64,000 nt of DNA, taken from the NCBI GenBank assembly GCA_029641185.1, contig JAPWGK010000018.1, positions 372,001-436,000 of the forward strand, in the 5' to 3' direction. Positions within the stretch are counted from its first letter, which is position 1. Each line of letters begins with the position of its first letter. Below are positions 20,898-33,123 of this stretch, piece after piece. The notes under the pieces were generated by a model, which was not told the origin of the DNA, did not search any database, and saw only the letters and a list, made by a program, of their open reading frames with translations. A program made the translations under genes and the position numbers. The stretch is from Pseudofabraea citricarpa (lineage: Eukaryota > Ascomycota > Leotiomycetes > Helotiales > Dermateaceae).

Positions 20898-22574
20898 TCA
20901 TTCCTGCACTTGTAGATTCTCCGTCAAAGCTCTGACAACACGTGCATAAAACTTAGCAGCTTGTGGCCGAGGGAAGGTGATGTCGTCCGCCAGGTATTCA
21001 GGGAGCAGGTCTATCAAGGCCTTGTCTCTGCTGGGATCAAGCAATGGAGTATACACGCACTGAGCGTCATCGTAACTCTCGGCGGATTTGTCGTTCGTAA
21101 TTGCCAATTTGAAGTGAAGAGCTGCAAGAGAAATCAGTGAACTGCAGGTGCACGCCATTGGAAATAACTTACTGCCATTGCGCCCTGTTTGAATACAGTC
21201 AAAAACATCTTCTTCTGACTCTCTCTTTACGCCGAGGACGAGAAGTCCCGTAAGATCACTGTACAAATCTCCCTTCAGTTGAGCCGCCTGAGCAGCTTGT
21301 GCTGCTTCTGCGGTTCCTATCATGCGGATACCACCATTTGCCTTGACAGCACTGCCAGGCACCCTAGAATTGACACTTTCAACGGATGCGGCTGCACTGC
21401 GAGTTGTGGCAAGTTTAGTTGAAAGCGCCTTGTTCTCCATTTGTACTTCGGCTAGCTGCGAATCTGCTTTGGAGATTTTGGCGTTTAAGTCTGCCATCTC
21501 TTTCTGCTGTGCTTCAACCTTCTTCCTCAGGATCTGGGCTTCTTTAGAAAGCACTTTCTCCGCATTGACATCTGCTTTAAGAGAAGCAATAGTGCTCTTG
21601 GTTACTTCTAGGTGTCAGTACTCATAAGCGCGTATCGTGAATGCCAACATACATTTTTCTTTTTCATCAACTTGTCTCTTCAATCTGTCAAACTCCTTCT
21701 CTGCATCTTTTACTCCCAGCTCTCTCAAGTCCTTATACTTTGCCTCCAAGGCCTCGAGCTTTTTGGTCATGTCCCCGAGTTTGCGCCTCAGAGCAGGATC
21801 ACTTCTTTCGGTGTCGGATGATGTGCCAGCCACTCTTCGCTGTGGTTGAACTTGTCTTGCACGAGAACTCGAGGCTTTACGACTAGGTAACTTGGCGGGC
21901 TCAGGGATAGTTGGTGCCACTTCTTCTTCTTCTTCCGCAGAAATGTCAATCTCCATGTCGACTGGAACTTGTGTTTCTGCTACCTCCTTTTCTGGTTCGG
22001 GTGAAGCATCCTTCTTAGAAATAGCTGTTTTCCTTCCACGACGGGACGCGACTTTTGGTGCCTCGGGCGTTTCGTCTACTTTGATACTGTAATCTGTATG
22101 TGTGGAGGCATCCTTTGCTACTTTCCCTCTGGTAGTTGTAGGCTTCTTTTCAGTAGCATTCGATTTCTTTCCTTTGGCTGCTACTACTGACAATTCCAAT
22201 TCATCAGCGTCACCCACGGTCGTATCCTCATTTAGCTCATTTTCTTCTACCCCCTCCATATCTTCATTTTGTTGCTGATTCGTCTTATCTGAAAGTGCTT
22301 TTCTTCTGGTACTCTTTGTCGCTGCTTTTACTTTTGCTATAGTAGGCTTTGCTCTGCCGCTCGTACGATGCGATGCTTGCTTTGTTTTGGTAATCTTTGC
22401 TGCTGATGCTACTGCCGACACAGATTTGGGCCTGCCGCGACCTCTCTTCGTGGGCGCCATTTGATCTTTCGGAGACTGTGTTTGAGACAAAAGACTGGTT
22501 TCACCAAACTGGTCGTCTTCGGAATCGGATTGAGCCAGTGCCGTTATGGAATAATTGGGTTTTGCTTTTGGCAT
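20898..22574 (-). CDS. monopolin complex subunit Csm1/Pcs1-like
   Basis: Exons 21653-22574, 21173-21604 and 20898-21121 give about 525 aa. The N-terminal 270 residues are basic and low-complexity, with an AT-hook-like KRGRGRPKS. A coiled coil follows (LRRKLGDMTKKLEALEAKYKD and on through KKVEAQQKEMADLN). The C-terminal globular domain is the Csm1/Pcs1 type: DLTGLLVLGVKR, EDVFDCIQTGRNGTLHFKL, VYTPLLDPSRD, LLPEYLADDITFPRPQAAKF. In yeasts Csm1/Pcs1 pairs with Lrs4/Mde4 at kinetochores and rDNA to keep sister kinetochores attached to one pole and stabilise rDNA. The first intron needs an AAG acceptor (21605-21652); the nearer CTAG would create a stop. The gene is divergent from msp1. Confidence 0.87.
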
Positions 22575-23047
22575 TGAAGACTATTTCCTTCGATAGTGTC
22601 GAGGTAAGGAGGCGCGTCCCTGGATGCTTCAAGAAGTAGCGACTAGGTACTGAATTTGGAAGGTTATCTGACAAGGGGGCCCTAGAATTTGCATAGAAGA
22701 AAGCGGATTGAAGCCTCGTAGCTTTCACGACTGTGACGTTGACAATAGCTGGACAATTTGAATTGAAGCGCGTTGCCCCTCGCAGCGCGATGGATGTAAA
22801 CAGGTGGATTCCGCGACTTTGTGCCTGATTCGCAAGGCGGAAACAACCGGCTGAGCTGCATGGCGCCCGGGCATGGGACTAGTTGTAGCACTCGCCACAC
22901 CGAGATACTCACTGTACGAAGCCACATCATCGCCGCGGAACAAACGCGGCAGTGGGCACTTGAAAGTTGCAGCGGCGCCGTCACTTGAACTTGTCGGCGT
23001 ACTCACAATACACATACTCTAACCTACTCTGATATATAATCGACATC
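22575..23047. promoter_or_regulatory. bidirectional promoter region, Csm1-like / Msp1
   Basis: About 470 bp separate the two divergent start codons. No open frame of note. The stretch must hold both promoters. Confidence 0.5.
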
Positions 23048-24467
23048 ATGGGAGACGGAGCCTCTAGAAAATATGGGTTCCTCCAGGATCTCTTTTTTCT
23101 GGTTGTCACCGTACGTTCACCTAGTCAAGTGCTACAGGCCCCTCAAAAACTGACCGTACGCTTCTAGGGATGTTCTATGTATTATATCGCAAAATCGGTG
23201 GTCGACAGACTTCCCTTGGGAGGTGATCCAGAAAAGGAGCAACATGAGCAGGCTAGGATAAAGGCTGCAGCCAACCTCCGAAGGTTAGATAGAAGGGATG
23301 TCGATGACTCGGACTCGGAAGACGACGTTGGCAGAGATCCAGACAAGCCCAGACGAACGCGCAAAGAAGACTTGGTTTTGGACCAATACGAAAGCCAGAT
23401 AGCGATGGAAGTTGTGGCCCCGGAAGATATACCTGTTGGATTTGATGGTAGGCCGCGGCAAATGTTGATCATACTGAATGATTTCTGACACTGTGTAGAT
23501 ATTGGAGGACTCGACGATATCATCGAAGAGCTGAAAGAATCCGTCATCTACCCTTTGACGATGCCTCACCTCTACTCTCACTCCTCACCGTTATTGTCTG
23601 CGCCTTCTGGTGTACTACTTTATGGCCCTCCTGGTTGTGGAAAGACTATGTTGGCGAAGGCTCTTGCTCACGAAAGCGGCGCTTGCTTCATCAATCTACA
23701 CATCTCAACATTGACGGAAAAGTGGTACGGTGATTCAAACAAGCTTGTTCGTGCCGTATTCTCTCTGGCTCGCAAGCTACAGCCAAGCATTGTTTTTATC
23801 GATGAGATCGATGCTGTTCTTGGACAACGAAGAAGTGGTGAACACGAAGCTAGTGGTATGGTTAAGGCCGAGTAAGTGTGTCGATCCTGATTGCATGGTC
23901 CTTATATTAACAAGCTCTAGATTCATGACTCTTTGGGATGGCCTTACCTCTTCAAACCAATCTGGCCTGCCAGCTCGTATTATGATCCTTGGTGCTACGA
24001 ATAGAATTCAAGATATTGATGAAGCCATCCTGCGAAGAATGCCGAAGAAATTCCCCGTGTCTTTGCCTTCAAATTCACAGAGGCGACGCATCTTGAAGCT
24101 TATTCTCAAAGATACGAAGACAGATCCAGACAATTTTGATATAGAATATCTGACCAGAGTCATGGCAGGTATGTCTGGAAGTGACATCAAAGAAGCGTGT
24201 CGAGATGCAGCTATGGTGCCAGTTCGTGAATTCATCAGATCTCAGAGAGAACTCGGTGTTACTATGTCTGGAGTCAACGCCGAAGCGATTCGTGGTGTTC
24301 GTACCGAAGATTTCTTTGGCCGGAAGGGAGGTGGACAGATTATCAAAGATAACCATGCTCGACAGTCTAGCAAGCTCGCCAAGAAACAAGCTGGAAAGCA
24401 GGCAGATTCTGGCGACGAGTACGAGGATGTTGAGGATAGTGAACCACTGGCTGAGCCGATGGACTGA
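23048..24467 (+). CDS. msp1: Msp1/ATAD1 outer mitochondrial membrane AAA ATPase
   Basis: Exons 23048-23110, 23168-23447, 23499-23871 and 23921-24467 give 420 aa. Msp1 pulls mislocalised tail-anchored proteins out of the outer mitochondrial membrane. An N-terminal membrane segment (about residues 9-32, [20 protein letters not shown], interrupted by intron 1) is followed by a charged linker. The AAA domain has Walker A GPPGCGKT (157-164), the pore loop EKWYGDSNK (188-196), Walker B IVFIDEID and the [18 protein letters not shown] sensor/arginine-finger region. The C-terminal tail is acidic ([11 protein letters not shown]). The length fits the family. The first exon is only 21 codons and is recovered from the splice signals. 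Confidence 0.93.
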
Positions 24468-25024
24468 TTTTGCATCCTTGCAGTGAACGAGCCTGTATCA
24501 TATTGTTTTGGCATGGCGTCCTGGGGGTTATATGACATAGATGTCGCTGGAAATTGGGTTGGATGATTGATGGATTCTCAGCATAGCAAATACTCCTCCT
24601 GAAATACTTGTCCATAGAGATTCTGGTGCGCATAATTTTTACAGCAGCTGCAATGAAGATATATCTCGACATTCTTGGCTGACCATTACCTGTACTTGTA
24701 GTGGCGTGCTCGTGACCTGCCCCTGAGCAGAATTGCTTAAGCCTCACGCTCAATCACGACATTGATTTTAGTGTCATTACCCCACGTTCCAGGCTGTGTG
24801 ACTCGCCGATAAGCGGCCAGTGTTGCGTCAGGAACGAAAAAGGAACATCTCACAACGAATTTTTATTTTCTGCATACATTCTCAGCTTAAGATTGTCAAT
24901 TGAGCTCAAACTTCGATCCCTAACTCCTCGAATTTTCTGCTTTGTCAGTCCCACGACGCTGTCACGCACAGCAGTAGCTTTCCCGAATCCGCCACCCTCC
25001 GAGCTCGATTCGGCTTATAGAAAA
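24468..25024. other. intergenic, msp1 3' UTR and cystathionine beta-lyase promoter
   Basis: No gene. The frame of the downstream lyase stays open upstream of its ATG for more than 50 codons without another ATG (discussed in the findings). Confidence 0.5.
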
Positions 25025-26434
25025 ATGTCTACACCGACTCCTTCATCCCAAGCTTCCGGAGCTGGAAAAGCTCTAAGCAAAGGCTTTGCTCATATCGATC
25101 TTGATGGCCATGATCTGCCACCTTCTCCAGCACCTTCCAGTCCAAGAAACGGCAGAAAATATGCTTTGGCGACGGAATTGGTTTATACAGACAGCAAAGA
25201 TCAATATGGTGCCTCCAGCATCCCGATCTACCAATCCGCAACATTCAAGCAAACCTCAGCTGGTGGCGGTAACGAGTATGACTATACGCGATCCGGAAAC
25301 CCTACTCGAACACACTTAGAACGACATCTTGCGAAGATCATGAATGCTTCCCGAGCATTGGTTGTCGGCTCGGGAATGGGAGCTTTGGATGTTATAAGCC
25401 GGATCCTCAGACCAGGAGATGAAGTTATCACTGGTGATGATCTTTATGGAGGAACCAATCGTCTGCTCACATACATGGCAGCCAATCATGGTATTATTGT
25501 TCATCATGTTGATACAACTGAGCCCGAGACGGTCAGAGCAGTGGTATCAACTAAGACTGCCATGGTTTTGCTAGAGAGCCCTACAAACCCACTTATCAAG
25601 ATTGTCGATATTCCCACAATTGCAAAGATTGTTCACGACTCAAACGAGAAAGCATTGGTTGTTGTTGACAATACTATGTTGTCGCCAATGCTCTGCAATC
25701 CGCTAGACCTCGGTGCAGACATCGTTTATGAGTCAGGCACCAAATATCTTTCGGGACATCACGATATCATGGCTGGAGTTCTGGCTTTTAATGACCCAGC
25801 CATTGGGGATAAGATGTACTTTACAATTAACTCCACTGGATGTGGTTTGTCGCCAAATGATTCTTTCCTGCTCATGAGAGGAATTAAGACTTTGGCGATC
25901 CGCATGGAGAAGCAACAAACAAACGCCCAAAGAATCGCTGAGTTCCTTGAGTCACACGGGTTCAGAGTCCGATATCCAGGCCTGAAGTCGCATCCTCAAT
26001 ATGACTTGCACTGGACTATGGCACGAGGTGCCGGCGCAGTTCTGTCCTTTGAGACAGGCGATGCCATACTCTCGGAGCGAATCGTCGAAGCCGCAAGACT
26101 ATGGGGTATCAGTGTTAGTTTCGGGTGTGTAAACAGCTTGATCAGTATGCCTTGCCAAATGAGTCACGCCAGTATCGATGCGAAGACGCGAAAGGAGAGA
26201 AAGATGCCAGAGGATATCATTAGACTCTGTGTTGGAATTGAGGATGTCGATGATCTAATCGATGATTTAAGCCGCGCCGTAAGTGACCCAATAAGCCATC
26301 CAATCTACCCTTCTTAACACGTATAACAGCTCGTCCAAGCCGGTGCCGTCACAATAACTGCAGATGGTTTCCATGCCAAGGGAGCTGCCGCTGCGCTTGC
26401 CGATGTACCAATAGCCGTTTCTGATGCCATTTAA
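25025..26434 (+). CDS. cystathionine beta-lyase (Str3/MetG type)
   Basis: Exons 25025-26278 and 26330-26434 give 452 aa. It is a PLP enzyme of the Cys/Met metabolism family that cleaves cystathionine to homocysteine, pyruvate and ammonia in methionine synthesis. The N-terminus is Ser/Pro-rich. YDYTRSGNPTRTHLE binds the phosphate and cofactor, VVGSGMGALD holds the cofactor pocket, VDNTMLSP has the PLP Asp, and ESGTKYLSGHHDIMAG has the Schiff-base Lys. The spliced C-terminus ends IAVSDAI-stop; without the intron the protein would end shortly after 26278. The family is sure. Beta-lyase over gamma-synthase or gamma-lyase is likely from the overall pattern but not proven. Confidence 0.87.
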
Positions 26435-26848
26435 TTATCTCTCTTCCTTACCCTCACGACCCGATGCATTTTTCTCGGCGTTTATTTTGTATGACCGGCC
26501 TGGCTTTTTTTGATACTTACAAAAGAATTCCAATTATTCAATGGAGGGGAATCGCGTTTTCGGTGGCGGAGTAGAGTTGTCATGAGCGCGCGTTTGCGAT
26601 GATAAGAATACCTACCAATATAAATATCTAAACCCTTCCTGGTACACATTTGTAACAGGCACCCGTTTGAACTAGTATTCCACGCTACTTTGTCTCCTGG
26701 ATCTAATTTCTCGGTTGGCATTTCAACTTACGCCCAAGAACGCTAGATCATGTTATTGGGTTTCCAATTGATGCTATAGAAGGTCTAACTACTGTACAAT
26801 TACTAGTCGATGATAATGCTTACAAAAGAGATACATGCGTGGCTTCCC
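26435..26848. other. intergenic between converging genes
   Basis: 3' UTRs of the lyase (+) and the Serinc gene (-). No coding signal. Confidence 0.6.
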
Positions 26849-28400
26849 CTAATTGAATTCGAACCGGTCTGGGAGAACAATGGGTGCGACGAGAGTCCAG
26901 GTATAGATACCATAGCAGACCCAAGCGCTGACAATCTTGACCCAACTTGCCCAGTACGTGCGTCCTACTGGCGCAAAGTCATCGTGGCCCTTGGTAGATT
27001 CTTCGATATTTTGTGTTAACAAGGTCGCAACCCAACAGGTTGCCAGGAAGAAGATGATATGAAATAGGGTATAGTTGTATTGTGTTGAGGACCTTTCGTC
27101 GTCCCTTGCGGTGTTTCCGCTATCACTGTCGTCGTCATCATCTAATAGTGCGTCGGCTGGAAGACTGCCTTCTTCAACAGCCTGTCTTAGAGCCGCTGCT
27201 CGCATGTCACGACGGCTGTTTGGTTGCTGTGTAACCAGATCGTGCTCATCGTCTTCTGGTAACTTAATGCTCTTTCCCTTCCCTCCTAGAGCAACACCTT
27301 GGGTGGCGGCTCTGGTCGTTGTGTACGCAACTGCAAACATCGTAACAATTGCGCCAATAACAACTGAGATTGTTCGAGTAGCTTGGGCGCGGACGAGCGG
27401 GTTGCAGTGCTTGTCGTCGGGTTCCATGGACACGGCGGACATGGTGAGATATGTGCAATATATGGCTACCATGGCTGATTGAGCGAGTCCAGCTTTGGGG
27501 TTGTACTCCTGAACTGCTGGATGGACTGAAACTGCCGAAACAACGAGTAGGAAAATCAGGTTGAGGGTGATGGCTGCCTGGTTCATAGAACAACCACTGG
27601 ATGCGAAGAATATGTACTGAACAATGGTCATAGCCAATGAAGCAGCATACATTCCAAGTGTCGACCCAATCAAAATACCCCTCCATGCACGAGAGTCATG
27701 GGCATCAATCTGCTCCAGGCAGTATTCTGCCCACGTATGGGCAAGGTCTACAAGAAGTATAAGTCCGAGTAGGAGGAAGAGCATGGCTCCTGCAAAAGCA
27801 ATATAATTCCCCCAAACCATAAAAAACCCATCTGGAATGAGGAAGGACAAGACGATCAAGGCCAACCAAGCGATAATTTTAGGACCCCAGAATCCATTTT
27901 GAATCGAAGCTCGAGGGTTCTTCGAAGAGTTGACGCCGAGGAGAATGACTCCCAAGACAAGGTGGAATATACCGAGCGCAAAGTTCATGCGGTGAATCGC
28001 GACCCATCCGTAGCACTCCCCCTCTGGACAGCTTATCTTCATGTAATCCAAAGTCAGATGCTCGAGTTTCTTGATCGCCCATGGCGTAAGCATGATCCAT
28101 GATAAAATCGAGTTGATGAGAAGAATCAGGGCATATGCGATACGGGTGGCAACGCTAGATAGATATCAGTCGGGTCTTCAGCTTGGGATCCTTTGTATTC
28201 CTACCTGTTGCCGCATTTCCCACAGGCACTACATACTGCAGAGCATGTCGCGGCACCGCAACAACTGGCAGCAAAACCAGCAACCTGTGAAGCAGCCCAG
28301 TTAGGTTTTGTGATACTTCGCGACGAACAACCTTTGGAGGGGTACATACTGTGCCCATACTTGGCAGAGCCAACAGCGGCAGCGAAAGTAAAGCGCCCAT
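26849..28400 (-). CDS. tms1: Serinc/TMS1-family membrane protein
   Basis: Exons 28350-28400, 28205-28284 and 26849-28154 give 478 aa. The start MGALLSLPLLALPSMGT and the Cys-rich FAASCCGAATCSAVCSACGKC are the hallmark of Serinc/TMS1 proteins. These polytopic membrane proteins, with about ten membrane segments, have been linked to serine incorporation into sphingolipids and phosphatidylserine and to lipid scrambling. Further family features are PEGECYGWVAIHRMNFALG and the hydrophobic blocks FLIPDGFFMVW and AMLFLLLGLILLVD. A cytosolic acidic loop (DALLDDDDDSDSGN) precedes the last segments. The first two exons are short and found only by splicing. The molecular function of the fungal protein is not settled. 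Confidence 0.92.
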
Positions 28401-29215
28401 TCTCACAGTGATCCTCGTTGCAAGCCTGGTGTTCTGATGTGAGCTTCAAGCTCTGTTGATGATAATGGAATGACGTTTGAGGAAGCCTTTAGATCCCAAG
28501 AAAGAGGCTGAGGCGTTGGCTATGCGCGGCTACGGGCTACGGGCTATGGAGGCTGCGGCACGTGCCCCGGTTGTTGAACCGGCATGGCTAAAGACACCCA
28601 CCGCCTTCCCTGAATAGAACAGAGTCCAGAGTCCAGACAAGCAATAATCCAGTATATTCAAGGAAGGATGAATCTAAAAGTGTTATATTGGAAAATAAAC
28701 ACTACGGGCAGTCTCATTGCTGGCGTTCCTTAAAACTTTGTGTGGAACATTGCATCAACGAGGTTTCTTTAGCCTAGAACTGCTAATCATGAGTCTGCAC
28801 ATGTCACGTCGATGTAGGGACAAATAGCGAAAATGTAGCACGCGCGGTTGGCTGGTTATGCTGGTTATGCTGGCTTTCGGGAAGGAGCTCAGGGCCTGAT
28901 GACCCAGGGGCTCGTTGACGGCGACGGGTTGTCGGCATCATGCGCAGGTGCTTGTGCTTGTGCGATACGGAGCCACACTTAGTACTGGAAGATAAGGCAC
29001 GTCGTCAATTCCACTCCAAGCCCTGAACACAACGTCTCATCACACTTAACACAAAGCATCCCCCCCCAACGCCATTCCTCCATTGAAGCACAAGTCATCC
29101 ATCCTCGACATGCCAACTGTCGTCTGAGCCCCTCCCCCAGCTTACCAAGCTAGATATCTGTGCGATGCCCCAGACCTGAATCTCCCCCATCTTATCATCT
29201 ACTCCCAACGCCGAT
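28401..29215. promoter_or_regulatory. divergent promoter region, Serinc / Mch1-like
   Basis: About 815 bp separate divergent starts. Small direct repeats are present (GGCTACG words near 28527-28550 and TGGTTATGC twice near 28852-28870). No open frame of interest. Confidence 0.45.
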
Positions 29216-31105
29216 ATGACGGAACGATCCTTAACTACGGCGAGGGTGGTCTCGAGTGTCGCCGCAACATTAATTTCGCTGGCATGCGGTACAAACGTTG
29301 GTTTCTTCCGGCCTCTTTGCTTCCTAGAACTGACAAAAGCAGTATGTCTATTCAGCATGGTCACCACAATTCGCCGACAAACTCAAGTTATCGTCGACCG
29401 AAATAAATCTGATTGTAAGGGATTCACCCCACTTCTCGACGACATACGCTGATTGCAAATACTCAGGGCTTGTCGGGAAACTTGGGCATGTACTCGCTGG
29501 GCATACCTGTGGGAATACTGGTTGATCGAAAGGGGCCTCGGCTGGCGGTCATCATAGGCTTCGTGCTGCTCGCTGCTGGTTACTTCCCACTACACCAAGC
29601 ATATGATAAAGGGTTCGGATCCATACCGCTATTATGCTTCTTCTCCTACCTCACCGGACTGGGTGGATGCGCCGCATTTGCTGCAGCAATCAAGACCTCA
29701 GCGTTGAATTGGCCACATCACCGCGGTACGGCTACAGGAATCCCCCTTGCGGGCTTCGGATTGAGTGCTTTCTTTTTCTCTATGTTTGCTCAATTTGTCT
29801 TCACGGGCGATACCGGTCACTTTTTACTGCTTCTTGCAACAGGAACATCTGGCCTCGTATTTGTTTCGTTCTTCTTTTTACGGGTGCTACCTCATCCGCA
29901 TTATTCTGCAGTTGCGACATCAGACACACTACGGAGGGCCGATTCCAACGCTCTCTCCAGGACTAAATCTGAAGACAACAAGCATCGTGCGGGACGTGTT
30001 ATTGTTGAACCAGGTGAGTTCTCCCAAAATTAGCACATGCCTACGGAGGTTCCTAAATACCCGTGATACAGGCGACGAGGTCCCTGAAATCGTTCCGTGC
30101 GCCGACACAGATGAGACCTCTTCCCTGATGTCCAAGGATTCATCCTCTGCTCCTGGCGATGTCTCCGAAGAGAATGTTGTCGCTAAGGATCGCTCCCATC
30201 GTGTAGATATTCGAGGTTTTCAAATGTGTATCCTCACCGAATTTTGGCTCTTGTTTGTCAGTATGGGTATACTTACCGGTATTGGATTGATGACTATCAA
30301 GTAAGTTCCTCCCTCTATTTCCATGGAGTGTTCGCTTGTACTTCTATTAAATACGCACGTGCTAACATTGGATTGCAGTAATATCGGCAATGATGTGAGT
30401 ATTGTTTAAGCTTTACTTAAAAGTTCTCGAAATACTAATATGCATAGGCAAATGCGCTTTGGCGCCACTATGACGATTCTGTCAGTGAGGAATTCATCAC
30501 AAAAAGACAGGCACTACATGTCTCGATTCTCTCCGTTGGAAGTTTCCTTGGACGGTTGGCTAGTGGTAAGAACCATCTTCGAATTAATGCATAAAAATGC
30601 TAATAGTGGTCCAGGTGTCGGCTCCGACTTCCTTGTTAAGGTTCTCCATGCAAGTCGACTTTGGTGCATCGTTATAGCATCTTTGATCTTCTTAGCAGCT
30701 CAGCTCTTTGCACTATCAACAACCAATCCTCACTTCCTAGTAGCAGTATCTAGCTTGACTGGGCTTGGATATGGTTTCCTATTTGGAGTCTATCCTTCAA
30801 TTATCGCCGAGGCTTTTGGAGTTCACGGCCTATCTCAAAACTGGGGCTGTATGACTCTTGCGCCTGTTGTCACCGGCAACCTGTTCAATATCATTTACGG
30901 TACTGTATTTGATAGACACAGTGTCGTACTGCCAGGTGGAGAAAGAGAGTGTACTGAGGGCCTAGCCTGCTATCGCAGTGCATACTCTGTCACGGTCATT
31001 GCTTCACTCATTGGACTCGTCGTCAGCTTGTGGGCGATTCACTTCACAAAAGAACAACGACGAAAAGAAGACCTACTGAGAGAATTAGAAGACCGAGAGG
31101 CATGA
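29216..31105 (+). CDS. Mch1-like major facilitator transporter
   Basis: Seven exons give 517 aa: 29216-29296, 29343-29414, 29467-30013, 30072-30300, 30379-30394, 30448-30565 and 30615-31105. The protein is a 12-TM MFS carrier of the nodulin-like/Mch1 group: ISLACGTNYVYSAWSPQF at TM1, GLSGNLGMYSLGIPVG, the DRKGPRLAV loop between TM2 and TM3, and LTGLGYGFLFGVYPSI in the second half. The central cytosolic loop is long, polar and phospho-site-like (SKDSSSAPGD). Mch1 is named for similarity to monocarboxylate carriers, but its substrate is unknown. Exon 5 is only 16 nt (five residues, NIGND). The frame closes exactly across all six introns. The C-terminal tail is charged. Confidence 0.87.
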
Positions 31106-33123
31106 AAGCGAGGTCCGAAATACAACATCACAGCCAAGCCAGAGGCTTCGGCGGAGTGATTGGTGCGTAAGTAAACGGATAGTGACTATTATCGATTTGG
31201 CTTTCACATGATACCTGGGGTGCGGGAACTTAAACTTGAACTTGGGGGCTAGTCCTGGGCAGGAAGGGAAGCGAGTATATTTCTTGACTGGTTTGATTTG
31301 AATTGCAACTGGAAATAAGAGCGAAAACGAAAATGGGGTTTCGGCGTATCCTAGATGGAGAGGTTACACAAACAGTAGCAAATTTACTTTTTTTTTTCCA
31401 TGTCTCTTTCTTGTTTCATCCCTCTCTTTTGGGTTGTGGATTGTGGATTGTGGTTGGGTATACATACATATAGACTTTTCCTTTGTTTTTTTATAGAAGG
31501 GGAAATGAAATGCTTAGAGCGGAATCGGTCATTACTTTGCTTTACTCTGTTCTGTGTTTCTGGAGTTTTATATCTCGATTCTGTTTATGCTCTTCTAAGG
31601 AAACTAAGGCAAGTAGGCAAGGAGACGAGGATGAGCAAGTATCAAGGTAGTGAGTGGCCAGGGGTACGCATTTGGTTGATGGATCTTGAACAGAATCATC
31701 CTTGTTTCTGGCTCATCTCACCTTCTAATGCACTATCCAGTTCTGGAGTGTCTACTTTTCTCGATTTGTGGATTTCTCGAGTCTCTTCGCTGGACTTGAT
31801 ATTATTAGACCCATACCTGGAGAAGAGGTACAAGACAAGACAGCCAGCCAGACCCGATAAAATCAGATTATCAACAGAATCGAGTTCGGGAACTAGTGTG
31901 AAAAAGTTCATGGATATGCTAAAAGTCCATCTACCATAGGAGTTACTTTGACGTAGGAGAACGAGCAGACTAGTTGATGCACAGAGACAAGATCCAAAAG
32001 GAAGAAACGAAAAAAGAGTTTCTTAGGTGAGTTTTTGTTTATTTATAATTGAGGAAACGAGGCTTCCGGCAATCACAGATATTGGCCGCTTGAGTTTGAT
32101 CTTGGAATTTCTTGGATTCTTCTATATTCAAACTCAGACCTAGGCAAGTCAGGTCGCTTTAGTTAGGTTAGGCTACGTTCAGATGGCAAGGTAGGGTAGA
32201 CCTTAGCCATCTCCATCTCTCCTCTTCTCCCCCACTCTTTCCTACGATGCCACGCTGAAGGCAATGGCATTCACCCATCTCTTTAAGCAAAAGAAACCAA
32301 ATCAAAAACAGAGTCAGAGAAAAGAAAGAGCCGCCGGGCTCCCGAAATAATATTCTCTGTGCAAGCCGAGAGAAAGAAAAAACACCACCCCATCTGTCTC
32401 CGTCTAAACCAGTTCAAAGGCAAAGCCAAAAACGATAAATAAAAAACCATGCAAGCCGTCCATCAGTAGACACCAAATGCCCGTTTCTGGTCCAGCCACA
32501 TTCACACCTCTGACCCGTCCAATTCGAACGAGAAATGGATGAGATGAGGGGCTATAACCCTGGAATCTCCTGAGGGGTATTTCCAAACCCCCTCCTGCTT
32601 TACTATCTTTCATTAAAACATTATGTTGTGGTAGAACGGCCTGCGTGCGTCGGGAAGGAAAGTGAAACTGATATAACGCCGTGTGTTGTGCTCCCAGGTA
32701 ACCTCGAGCAGTACCCTGCCTGAAAAAAACGTAATGGATGTATGCAGTGACAAAAAAGAAATGAAGTTGCCGCCGGAGTCTTTCCATGTCCAGATCGAAT
32801 CCCCAGGTTGTATATACAGACGTAGTGCACTAGGGGATATTGGAAATCCGAACAAGCCCTTGCAAGAATAAGTCTAGAACCACAGAGAACGGAAATCGCG
32901 CCACGCTCGTATGCTCGAAGTGAAGATACCGAATAGTAAAAACCAATCATGGATTCATGATAACGCCAGAGAACCGATGGGAATCTAAGCCGCGTAACAG
33001 AAAGGAAATTTTGTAGAACTGAATATCCGAAAATAAGGATAAGTTGCTTGTCATGGGACATCGCAATCGTTGGAATCATCAAGTATGGTCTGTACAACCG
33101 AGACACTTGCCAGCCAATGTGTG
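31106..33123. other. 2-kb gene-poor stretch between converging genes
   Basis: It holds the 3' UTRs of the Mch1-like gene and bst1. Open frames up to 180 codons occur but lack family resemblance, good starts or splice support. Poly-T and T-rich runs lie near 31386-31500. I see no RNA gene. Confidence 0.5.

Noticed and set aside
10311..31105. secondary-metabolite or virulence gene cluster
   Set aside because: There is a regulator and a transporter, but no backbone synthase or tailoring enzymes. The neighbours are housekeeping genes.
31400..31939. 179-codon frame after the Mch1-like gene
   Set aside because: It lies in T-rich 3' sequence and has low-complexity content, no domain and no splice or start support.
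32404..33106. overlapping minus-strand frames just beyond the bst1 stop
   Set aside because: Several mutually overlapping frames are open, none resembles a family, and they sit where the bst1 3' UTR is expected.
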